NCBI GenBank assembly: GCA_018902385.1
Contig: JABSSW010000045.1
Coordinates: 310,001 to 374,000, forward strand
Origin: Physcia stellaris
Taxonomy: Eukaryota; Ascomycota; Lecanoromycetes; Caliciales; Physciaceae
DNA length: 64,000 nt
Direction: 5' to 3'
This document shows positions 13,337 to 22,566 of the stretch, piece after piece. The first letter of the stretch is position 1, and every line of letters begins with the position of its first letter. The notes below the pieces were generated by a model. The model worked only from the letters and a program-made list of their open reading frames with translations, did not search any database and was not told where the DNA came from. Both the position numbers and the translations under genes were made by a program.

Positions 13337-13543
13337 AAGGAGTTTACTTTGACTATTTTCTGCCTGGTGATGCAATGAATTTCCAATTGAATGGAAGCCT
13401 TACAAAGCAAATCAGGCAGACAATTGGGACAGATGCTTGGCGGGTGGCGCAGCAATTGATTCCCAATGCTTGCATCAGCATGACATATCCAAAGAATCAC
13501 CTTGCCCTAAGGGTAAGGTACGAGCAAGGTCCCAGATAGTACT

Positions 13544-13563
13544 GTAAGGTACATGTACCTTAC
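13544..13563. repeat. Perfect 20-bp palindrome
   Basis: GTAAGGTACATGTACCTTAC reads the same on both strands. Related AAGGTAC copies sit nearby at about 13514, 13597 and 13628. It lies about 230 bp upstream of the quinone reductase start. It could be a dimeric regulator site or part of a small cruciform-forming repeat. Confidence 0.85.
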
Positions 13564-13626
13564 CTTATCCGTGGGAGAAATGGTATGCGGGGTACAAGGT
13601 ACCCGTTCACCGACATTACTAATACG

Positions 13627-13643
13627 TAAGGTACAGTACCTTA
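13627..13643. repeat. 17-bp inverted repeat with 1-nt centre
   Basis: TAAGGTACAGTACCTTA is an inverted repeat of eight bases around a single A. It uses the same half-site as the palindrome 64 bp upstream and lies 33 bp upstream of the TATA box. Confidence 0.8.
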
Positions 13644-13675
13644 GGATTGTGACTGGACCTCGGAGGATTTGCTTA

Positions 13676-13682
13676 TATATCA
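13676..13682 (+). promoter_or_regulatory. Probable TATA box of the quinone reductase
   Basis: TATATAT lies 110 bp upstream of the ATG at 13792, followed by a pyrimidine-rich leader. A clear TATA box fits an inducible stress gene. Assignment rests on position and sequence only. Confidence 0.5.
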
Positions 13683-13791
13683 CATCATCTTCCTCGGCCA
13701 TTCAACACCAACTCTTTGCCTTTCCCCAAACATCCTCTCTGGCCTACCAATTTCTCCAATCAGTCCACCAAAAGGTTCCAAACCTTCAATC

Positions 13792-14688
13792 ATGGCGCCC
13801 AAGATCGCAATTGTCTTTGTCAGTGCAGCGTTCCTTTTTCGAAAGCCTGGAACCTGTCTGTGCATGCTAACCAATTTTGCAGTATTCCATGTATGGACAT
13901 ATCCAAAAGCTTGCCGAGGCCGAAAAGGCTGGCATCGAAGCTGCTGGGGGTAAAGCGGATCTCTATCAGTAAGCTTGGCCATGAACTAACAAAAGAAGTC
14001 TCTACTGTTGTTGCAAATTCATTTGCAAGTCAGTTCTCAGACGCTTGATCTTGCTGATCTAAGGATAGAGTCAAGGAGACCCTGCCTGAAGAAGTCCTCA
14101 AGAAGATGTACGCACCAGGCCAAACTGACGCTATCCCTTTCATCACTCCGGAAATAATGGAAGGCTATGACGCCTTCCTCTTTGGTATTCCAACTCGCTA
14201 TGGAAATTTCCCAGCTCAGTGGAAGTCCTTCTTTGATGCTACTGGCAAACAATGGCAAACAGGCGCTTATGTAAGTCGCTCTCACTCCACTGGGTGCACA
14301 CGCACACTAACAGGCTCTAGTGGGGCAAGTATGTCGGACTCTTCGTTTCGACCGCCTCTCAGGGCGGCGGTCAGGAGAGCACAGCACTTGCCACTATGAG
14401 CACACTTGCACACCACGGCATGATCTACGTACCATTGGGCTACAAGACCACTTTCAACATACTTGCCGATCTTTCCGAAGTCCGGGGCGGCAGTGCTTGG
14501 GGCGCGGGCACTTTCGCTGTAAGTCTTTTACTCACCGTAGCTTTGCGTGCAAGGAGAGTTGAAAACTAACATATCATCACGTTTAGGGTGCTGATGGATC
14601 GCGTCAGCCCACCGAGAAAGAGCTTGAGCTCGCAAAGGCCCAGGGAACCGCCTTCTATCAGGCCGTTTCCAAGGTCAATTTCGCTTGA
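13792..14688 (+). CDS. NAD(P)H:quinone oxidoreductase, WrbA/Pst2/Alt a 7 type flavoprotein
   Basis: FMN-binding two-electron quinone reductase of the flavodoxin-like WrbA family, which protects against redox-cycling quinones. Exons are 13792-13818 (27 nt), 13883-13968, 14069-14270, 14321-14518 and 14587-14688; 204 residues, the usual family length. The start [20 protein letters not shown] gives the FMN phosphate loop. [15 protein letters not shown] and [16 protein letters not shown] are the other two FMN-contact loops. The core ends in [17 protein letters not shown], where related allergen Alt a 7 also ends. The first intron uses a GTCAGT donor. The stop TGA is followed by CTAG and then by a 60-codon in-frame extension (separate entry), so a longer isoform is possible. 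The promoter has a TATA box and GGTAC palindromes. The enzyme call is firm; the exact paralogue (Pst2, Rfs1 or Ycp4 like) is not. Confidence 0.95.
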
Positions 14689-14871
14689 CTAGCCGGCGAG
14701 ACCGCCTCTGAGCCAAAGTCCCAGGAGCAAGCGTCGAAAGGTACAAAAGAGACGGAGTCAAGCGCACCTGCAGGAACAACATCGGCAAAAGCTGCTGGAC
14801 CAGAGGATTCAACGGATGAGCAGGATAAGAGTGGACCTTGCGGATTACCTGCAAAGTGCGAGATCCTGTAG
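14686..14871 (+). other. Candidate stop-codon read-through tail with CaaX box
   Basis: Directly after the quinone reductase stop (TGA at 14686-14688) the context is CTAG, giving TGACTAG, the known high read-through motif. The same frame stays open for 60 codons to TAG at 14869-14871. The tail is Ala/Ser/Glu/Lys-rich and lacks hydrophobic segments. It ends PCGLPAKCEIL, with a terminal Cys-Glu-Ile-Leu CaaX box (Leu favours geranylgeranylation) and a second Cys seven residues upstream that could be palmitoylated. An alternative route to the same tail is an optional intron 14603-14692 (GTCAGC donor, TAG acceptor, 90 nt, in frame), but that would remove the conserved last helix. A recent nonsense mutation is the null explanation. 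Read-through itself is inference. Confidence 0.6.
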
Positions 14872-15414
14872 ACGGGCCTAGAGGCTTGGCTTCCATAGCT
14901 AAATAGAGCGGGCATAGCCTTTATGTGAGCAAACATGGCTAAAGGCGTGAATATGCCCATCATCGGGTATCAGATACGAGTAGTCAGCTACTCGTTTCTT
15001 ACATCCTGCAACTGTTCCTGAGTGACTCGCCCACATTTGTATCAATCATTTCTATACCCCATGGTCTGGTAGTAGATGGTGCAATAGATCTGCGATTACG
15101 CGATTTGGGATGCTGTCATCTTCATGTTGTCTTCATATGCTTTGTGCCAGAAACGCGGACGCGTTTTGCATAATGAATGTATTAGTGACGATGCATCAGA
15201 GGCAGGATAGCACCACACCAGACCATGGGATAGCCGCGCATGACCGTCGAGGTGGTCGGCTCAAGAGCAATGTCACCTTCAAGCAGAGCTTCTGAAATAT
15301 TGTCTAGAATCCAGGCCAATCCGACGTAGAACCCCCAAACACCACGCTAATAAAGTATTGAACCGGGATGTGACCTGCCTCAGGGGAAACCCAAATTACA
15401 GCAACAACCGTCTC
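14872..15414. other. Convergent 3' region, quinone reductase and yth1
   Basis: 543 bp between two convergent gene ends. AATAAA at 15349-15354 on the plus strand could be a poly(A) element but lies far from the stop. No coding potential recognised. Confidence 0.5.
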
Positions 15415-16260
15415 CTAATCCCGGTACCCGCCTCTCCGCCTCCCGCCTCTCCTCCCACCCCTGCGTCCCCCGTCTCTTCCCTGCCTATCCCTCCTCTCCC
15501 ACTCCCTCTCCTCCTCCCTCTCCGCCTCCTCTCTCCTCCGTTCCCTCTCCCGCTCCTTCTCCTCCTCCGTGCGCTCCACTCTCACAGTCGGTTTCTCAAG
15601 CAACTTATCCTCGATAAACTGCGCATGCACCCCCTCCCTGCACGCCCGTCCATACGGACAAAAGCCAGCGAGATAGAACCTGCACAGCCGTCGCCGGTTG
15701 TGTGCTTTGCTGCAGCGCGGGCCGAGGGGGCAGAAGCCGCGGTTGTAGTGCGGGCAGGGGGGCAGGATCTCCGCCGGGTCGCGGTGGAGGTAGAGGCAGT
15801 CGGCTGCGTTGGGGCAGTAGAGCGTGCGCATGTAGTGTGTGCAGTCGGGCATGCGGCGTCTATCACGTCTGTTAGCTACTGAATCGCTCTCTCGCTTTCT
15901 ATACACTCTCCGTCTTCCCCTCAATTCTCCGTTCGTATACCGGGAGATCGAAGAGAAAACGGACTTACAGATTATACTCATGCAAGAACTCGCACTGATC
16001 GCCCTTCTTGCACAGTCCCCGCAGCCAGTGCTTGCATACTAGGTTGTTGAGGGAGTGCGTGATTTGGTGCTTGTCTGGACAGTCTGGGCCGAGGGGACAG
16101 TGCCCTTCGCGGAAGGCTTTGCAGTATGGGCGGTTGGGGTCGAGGCCGAAGCGGTATTCGCGGCGGAGGAAGTCTGTGAAGGCGAAGTCGTAGCTTTGGA
16201 GGGGGAGGGGGGAGGGAGTGGGTTCTGGGGGGCGGAGGGCCGGGCGACTGCTGCGGCCAT
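15415..16260 (-). CDS. yth1: Yth1/CPSF30, mRNA 3'-end processing zinc-finger protein
   Basis: Subunit of the cleavage and polyadenylation factor that reads the AAUAAA-type signal. Two exons, 16260-15969 and 15859-15415, joined in phase so that HEYNL continues as RRMPDC. All five CCCH fingers are visible: [77 protein letters not shown] and [20 protein letters not shown]. An Arg/Glu-rich then Arg/Gly-rich tail follows, giving about 245 residues. Oddity: the only sensible start, ATG at 16260 ([12 protein letters not shown]), is one base out of frame with the finger frame ([19 protein letters not shown]). The shift falls in a C-rich stretch around 16200-16232, so one base appears missing there. 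The finger frame has no in-frame ATG upstream. A sequencing error in a homopolymer is likeliest; a hidden upstream exon is the alternative. Confidence 0.9.
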
Positions 16261-17096
16261 CGCGTGAAGAGAGAAACGAATGTTTTTTTAAGGGAGTAGT
16301 ACGTGCGAGTAGGATATAGCTTCAGGATCCGAGAATGTGGTGAAATTGTGCCGAGATATGTGCAAAGAACGGGGGCCATGCATGCCGTTGCCAAGGTTTT
16401 TAGCGCCAAACATTAGTTCTACGCGCAGACATTCGTAATCTTCCGAAGACCACCTCCATCCTCAAGTCAACGGTAGCTTGCCCTCAGTCTAAAACTTAGG
16501 ATTGCTCCAGAGCTCCTCTGCTCGGTGTCTTGCTGTCGACTGAATAGGGTAAGACCGAGAGTGAGCACAGAAGCTCCTCATCTCAATCCAAAATTGCGTC
16601 TTCTCACAGCGATGGTTCAGCACTCTTCTCGTGCCTCGATCTTGTTGTGTTTCTCACAAGGATAGACTACTATACACTACTATTTCAGGAGTCCGTGGCT
16701 CCTTCTTCTGCTAATCTTGCGTTGGTGAAGAGGAAACAGTCGTATCACCCTAGTCCTTGTTTGGAGAGCACGAGCGACTTACTTCACTGCTTGTCAAACT
16801 CTGATGCTGGCATCGTACTCCATATTGAACCGTTTCTCCAAGATTATCCAAGGTCATACTTTGATCACGTTGTTGTTATCCTACGGTCTCTTGAAGTATT
16901 GTTAGCTGCTAGCAGTAGAGACTCCTGCGGAAATACGCACCCTAACTCATTCACTACTCTGGAATCAGCATTCTTTTTTTCCCTTCCGACCTCAAGACTA
17001 CCTCATCACGCTAGATTTGGGGACTAGAACCGTCAACATTTGAAAGGCTCTGTCACTGGCGTGGCCTAGATTTCACTGACCCTCGACAACTTCACT
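16261..17096. promoter_or_regulatory. Divergent promoter region, yth1 and chitinase
   Basis: 836 bp between divergent starts. A 126-codon plus-strand ORF at 16647-17027 has no gene-like features. No repeats of note. Confidence 0.5.
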
Positions 17097-18391
17097 ATGC
17101 CTTTATTTTCTCGTCCACCGAAACCAAATTGGCTTACCCATCCATCTCGTCAGCCTGGCTCCCAGCAGCAAGCTCCTGTCCAAGATACAAGTAGTGGCAC
17201 TACGACGACTTACGCGAATGGTGTGTACTATCCAAGCTGGAGGATATATCGCCAACAGACCCCCTCATCCATGAACCTTGCCTGTGTATCTCACGCATTC
17301 TATGCTTTTGCACGGTACAGTACCTGCTCATGTTGTCAAGCCGGACTATGCTCACACTCGCAGTGTGAGACCTGATGGGACTGTATATGTATGTATTCAC
17401 CGTGGCAATTGCATGCCAAACTGAGACAGTGGTAGCTCCATGATGAGTGGGCAGACACACAAATTGAGGTTGATGGTACAAAAGGCTGTCTGAATGCTTT
17501 GGTATTGCAGAAAGAACAGCATCCACATCTCAAGGTCATTCTTTCAATTGGTGGCGGTGGCGAAGGAAGCATTCCTTTTGCGGCTGTTGCGAGTAATCAA
17601 GCCACCCGACTCGTATTTGCAACCACCTCGAGAGCATTGGTGGATGCGTACAAGTTAGATGGTATTGATAGTAAGTGACTCTGTGCCATATGGGAGGCTT
17701 TCTCTGATGGATCAAAGTTGACTGGGAGCATCCCTCGGATCCTCGGCAAGGGGCAAATTACATACAACTCCTCGCCGATCTACGAACTTCACTACCTTCA
17801 CCCCGTTATACCCTGACAACTGCGTTGCCTGCGGGAGAGTGGGCTCTTCGAAATATAGATCTTGGTCAGGCTTCTGGTCTGCTTGATTATATAAATGTTA
17901 TGGCATACGACTTTTCGGGGCCATGGACACCAACAACCGGCCATCAATCGCAGCTCTACACACCAAAGTCCCCTCATTCCGATGCGGCCACAATATCCTG
18001 TCATTCGGCTGTGCAGTACATGATCTCCAAGGGTGTTCCATCACGGAAGCTGCTTTTAGGTATTCCTGCTTATGGAAGGTCTTTCTTGGGAGCGAAAAAG
18101 ACGGGAGAGAAATTTTCAAGTCAAGGCGGTGAAGAAGGAGTCTTCGAGTATCGTGATCTACCCCGTGAAGGAGCCAAAGAGCACGTTGACACTAAAGTCG
18201 GTGCTGCGTACTGCATTGGCGGTGACGGAGGCTTTGTCACGTATGACAACCCCGAAACTGTTCATCAAAAGGCTACCTTTGCGAAGGAGAATAGTCTCGG
18301 TGGATTGTTCTACTGGACCGGAACAGGCGATGCCCAAGGTCCTCGAAGTTTAGTAGAGACAGGTTACAGAAGCCTTCATAGTTCATCATGA
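17097..18391 (+). CDS. GH18 chitinase, no signal peptide
   Basis: Family 18 glycoside hydrolase that hydrolyses chitin or chito-oligomers. Exons are 17097-17314, 17364-17388 (a 25-nt micro-exon), 17436-17670 and 17718-18391; 383 residues. The barrel starts at ANGVYYPSWRIY. VILSIGGGGEGS is the SxGG strand. The exon 3/4 junction restores DGIDIDWEHP, the DxxDxDxE catalytic motif with Glu as acid/base. MAYDFSG and GIPAYGRSF are later conserved strands, and GGLFYWTGTGD is the last. The N-terminus (MPLFSRPPKPNWLTHPSRQP) is polar and proline-rich rather than a signal peptide, so the enzyme is probably intracellular or exported unconventionally, as for the group A fungal chitinases used in wall remodelling and autolysis. 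No chitin-binding module is present. Introns are 47-49 nt. Confidence 0.94.
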
Positions 18392-18811
18392 GAACCTGAC
18401 AAGACCAGATTTGAGGGATAAAGGCATCGGCCAAGGGATGTTAGATTAGTTGTACAAAAGTCAAGATAAATTGAATACTTTCCCGTATGTCAGAGCCTTT
18501 TCAGTCTGAGCTCCAAGCCGAGATTGTTCTGGCAAGATAAAGGCTGAGGGTTTTAGTGAGATGGACAAAGCCAAATTAGGGTTGTACGCCAAGCCTACCA
18601 CGACATAAAGTTCCCAAAGAGGAAATCCTCTCCGCACCGCAAACGTCGAGCGTGGTCCCACGAGTTCGCGGTCTTGGTCCGCCCTTAACTTTGGTACCAA
18701 TATGCCTTGAGATATCTAGGTTACGCAAGCTGTAGTGGACGGTTCTATCGTTTTTGATTGAGAGGCCAACTAGACCTGACCTGCCAAGTGTCAGCCACCG
18801 CGTGAAGCCTA
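18392..18811. other. Intergenic, chitinase 3' side and vps53 promoter
   Basis: 420 bp between two genes on the same strand. Nothing recognisable beyond expected untranslated and promoter sequence. Confidence 0.5.
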
Positions 18812-21629
18812 ATGAATGGCAATGGGATCACAGCAAGCTCTCTAGACGCCGGTCATTGCCCCCAGCCTTCAATGGCCATTGAATCACTGTGTGCAATGCT
18901 GACCTAATGTAGCGGACTATGACCCGATTGATCATCTCAATGCCATCTTCTCCCATCCCTCCACCCTCCATTCGGTCCCAAGGGCGTCTAGAGCTCTACG
19001 GAGCTACCAGGATGAGCTCGACAGCGAGATAGCTGCTTTTGTTCTTCAACAGTCGAGCTCGGATGCCGATAGCGTCAAGCGAATACAGTCGGCGAAAGAT
19101 GATCTCGCAGAGCTGTTCAAGAGAGTCGAAGGAGTGCGAGAAAGAGCTATACAGACGGAGCAGACGATAACAGAAATGACGGCCGACATAAAACGCCTCG
19201 ATAATACTAAGAAAAATCTTACGCTCTCGATGACGGCCTTGAAGAGATTACAGATGCTGACGACGGCTTATGAGCAGCTCCGTGGCCTGAGTAGTACCCG
19301 ACAGTATCGAGAATGTTCCCAGCTTCTACAGGCTGTCATTCAGCTGATGGCGCACTTCAAGTCTTATCGATCCATCGACCAGATTGCCACGCTTAGCAGA
19401 AATGTTGCCGATCTGCAAAGGGAGCTACTGGAACAAATATGCGAAGATTTCGAAGTCACATTCGCGAAGGGCGAGGTAGCACAGCGCAGAGGCATGCTAG
19501 CTGAGGCTTGCTCCGTCATGGACGCATTGGGTGATAATGCAAGATCGAGGCTTATCACGTGGTATTGCAATACTCAGCTGCGAGAGTACAGGCAGGTCTT
19601 CAGGGGTAACGACGAGGCGGGTTCTCTGGATAACATCTCACGACGCTACTCTTGGTTTCGAAGGATGCTGAAAACTTATGATGAAGAACATGCGGCCTTG
19701 TTTCCACCATACTGGCGAGTCAATGAGATGCTGGCGAACGCATTCTGCGAGAGCACTAGGGAAGATTTCAGAGGTATCCTCTCGCGGGCTGCACGAAAAG
19801 CCGACGGCATGTCCCTAGATGTAAATATGCTGCTCTCGTGTCTCCAAGAGACTCTTGACTTTGAACAAAGCTTGGAGAAGCGGTTTTCAAACACCGTACG
19901 CCTTGCTTCCAATTGACTTGCCCCTTTTACTGACATCGACATAGTCTCGGGCCTCGATGGACACCCTAGCTTCCAGCGATGACAAGTCCCCAATATTCAG
20001 CCAGGCAATCTCAGAAGCATTTGAGCCTTACTTGAGCATATGGGTAGAAGCCCAAGACAAGTATGCTACTGATGCACTTACTTGATGGAGCGCTGCTGAT
20101 ATTTGCGAAGGCAATTATCAACGATGATACCCAAATATCACCAACAACCGCCGAGACCACCAGATGAAGAATTCTCTTCCCAGATGGTCATATCGTCATC
20201 GACAGAACTTTTCAGCTTCTACCGCCTAACTCTGGCGCAATGCTCCAAGCTATCCAATGGTGATAAGCTAGTGGAGCTTACCAAGGTCTTCGCTAAGTAC
20301 CTCGATCAATACGCCCAACAGGTGCTACTATTTCATGTGAGCGAACGTCCGACTGGACAGACGCCTTCGAAAATGCCGCAACTTGAAGACACGATTCTTG
20401 TTCTGAATACCGCGGATTATTGCTTTAATACCTGCACGCAGCTGGAGGAGAAAATCAAAAGCCGTATAGATGAGAGCCTAAAGTCAAGTGTTGATTTACA
20501 AAGTCAAGCTGATGCTTTCATGGGCATTGCAAGTGCGACGGTCAAGTCTCTCGTGCGTAGAATTGAGATTGAACTTGAACCTACTTGGCGTGAGATGCGT
20601 AATACTGGTTGGAGCAAAATGGAAAGTGTCGGCGATCAAAGCTCTTATGTCGCAGAGTTGCTGCGCCGAGTTGAGAGCAAGGCTGGAGAAATCTTGAGCG
20701 TATTGCACAAACAGCAGTATGCCCGGGCCTTTTGCGATAACGTCGTCGAACTGGTGGCCAACACGTACCTAGCGAATATCTTTCAATGCAAGCCCGTCTC
20801 TGAGGCTGGAGCTGAGCAGGTGAGCTCACACCATTGTCATTGCTTCATGAAGATCAGTAGTACTGATTGTTTATAGATGCTGCTCGATACTTATGTTCTC
20901 CAAAAGTCGTTCTCAAATCTCATCACCCTATCCCTACCACCAAACACGCCTCCACCAACAGCCTACACCAAACGAGTTCAGCAATCCATGTCACGCCTCT
21001 CGCCACTTTTGAAGACGTTACAAGTGCGTGCCTCCCCAGCAGAGGCTCTTGTCCAGGCCTACCTTATTCACATCGCGGACAAGTCCGACGCCAACTTCCG
21101 GAAAGTCCTTGAACTTAAAGGAATACCGAAGAAGGACCACTCGCATTTCCTGGAACTGTTCCAAGCTCATAGAAACACACCCAGCAACGAGAGACTGCCT
21201 CAGAACTCACCAATGCTGACACCGCTCAACGTTGGCACGGGTAGTGTTAGTAGTGGTGCGGTAGCAGGCGCCCTCAGCATCCCAGGCTCTCTCTCAACTG
21301 CGGCAAGCCTAAGCACTCCAAACCTCCATGGCCGGTTCGATCCCTTGTCTTATGGCAGTGCTATGTTGACAGCCGCCAGAGACGGCGTTGATCGACTTGG
21401 CACACCAGCCCTTGGTGGCAGCTCGAATGCAACACCTTCGGGAACGAGTAGTCCTTTCCCTGGACAGCCGAATATAGGCAAAGAAGACGGAGCGGGACCA
21501 AATATAGCTACGGGGACTGCGCCCACTGGTAATCTCAACGAGAATCTGAGAAATATTGGGAAGTTCTTCAAGCGCGATATGAGCAATTTCGGAAGATTCG
21601 GAGGCGGAGCCAAGGGGGAGGACTCGTAG
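18812..21629 (+). CDS. vps53: Vps53, GARP complex subunit
   Basis: Subunit of the Golgi-associated retrograde protein complex, which tethers endosome-derived vesicles at the trans-Golgi. Exons are 18812-18851 (40 nt), 18913-19895, 19945-20060, 20111-20819 and 20877-21629; 866 residues. The short first exon gives MNGNGITASSLDAADYDPID, joining smoothly to the conserved DPIDHLNAIFSHPSTL start. A long coiled-coil region follows (RAIQTEQTITEMTADIKRLD and SMTALKRLQMLTTAYEQLR), then helical rods with RNVADLQRELLEQICEDFEV, YCNTQLREYRQVF and the C-terminal helical bundle. The last 150 residues are a Ser/Gly/Pro-rich tail typical of filamentous fungi. The family assignment rests on near-continuous similarity to fungal Vps53 as I remember it. 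KexB, Snx4 and Tvp38 in the same window act in the same traffic route. Confidence 0.93.
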
Positions 21630-22566
21630 TTGATACCCTGACCACAATTCATCAAGTTCAAGCAAAATCGCATCAATGGTAAAAGAGACGTGTGTCAAGA
21701 CCTTCACCCCTGATACCACGCACTCGAACATTCTAGCAAAATCTCCTCGAAAATCCTAAGTCCCTTAGCGCGCTCCCCTTTCCCCTTCCACTTACCCGGC
21801 ACACCTCCCCAACTACATTAAGCACCCTCCCTCCCACTTCTCTTCTCTTTTTTCCCTCAGCTCTCTTTGCCTTTTGGCTTAGATCAAGTGTAGTGTAAGA
21901 CGCCCATCCCAGACTTACCCTTTCAAGTAAAAGCAATTGCTGACTCCGAAATAGATCTGTTCTTTTCAGTTTAATCTCTGAAATGTCACTACGGTGACAA
22001 TCAATGATTAAATTTATTTTTGGTCCCGGCCCTGCAGACCTCTGGGCTTGCTCATGTTTGCGGGCACTGTGTCACTTGCCTTACACTGCCGCGAGTTGAC
22101 GCGAACACTTTTTCATCATCTTCTTCCAGCTTGTTTCTGGGGATTTGAAGAAGAAAACTTGTTCATTTCGATCGGCCATTATATTGTGTCGCTGCTGCTC
22201 GGCGGGCTGGATTGATTGGATTTCTTCAGTCTAAGCGTTCGGTCGATGTGTGTACGTACTCCTTCAAACATTGGCAGATGTTCCCTTGGTGTTGCCTACA
22301 GGCAAATGGGTTGAAGCGACTTCTTGAAGAGTACTGCTTTCTTGTCTACTTTACTCTACAAACATGGACCTACTGTTCTGTCCGGGCACTTATGAATAAT
22401 GAGCCCCAAAGTGTGAATATCTTGAAATCAATCCTGTTCTGCACTGCGTCATCGGGAAGCCGCTGCTTAAACTTCGATTGATCGGAGAATCCATCCAACT
22501 CCACCCGCTACAATATTGCAATACATTATCCTGATCTTACAGTCACGAGGTGTGCCTACCACGCAA
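21630..22566. other. Convergent intergenic region with pyrimidine tract
   Basis: 937 bp between two convergent gene ends. A C/T-rich stretch runs from about 21745 to 21865. A plus-strand ORF at 22212-22481 does not resemble a protein. Nothing else stands out. Confidence 0.5.

Larger units (their letters stand above)
13337..13791. promoter_or_regulatory. Promoter region of the quinone reductase, with GGTAC palindromes
   Basis: 455 bp between the helicase stop and the quinone reductase ATG. It holds a cluster of AAGGTAC/GTACCTT elements at about 13513-13643 (listed separately) and a TATA box. No coding potential is seen. Confidence 0.65.

Noticed and set aside
16647-17027. 126-codon plus-strand ORF before the chitinase
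   Set aside because: Composition is not protein-like and it does not splice to the chitinase start.
22212-22481. 89-codon ORF in the vps53-DUF1776 gap
   Set aside because: No motif; region between convergent 3' ends is expected to be non-coding.
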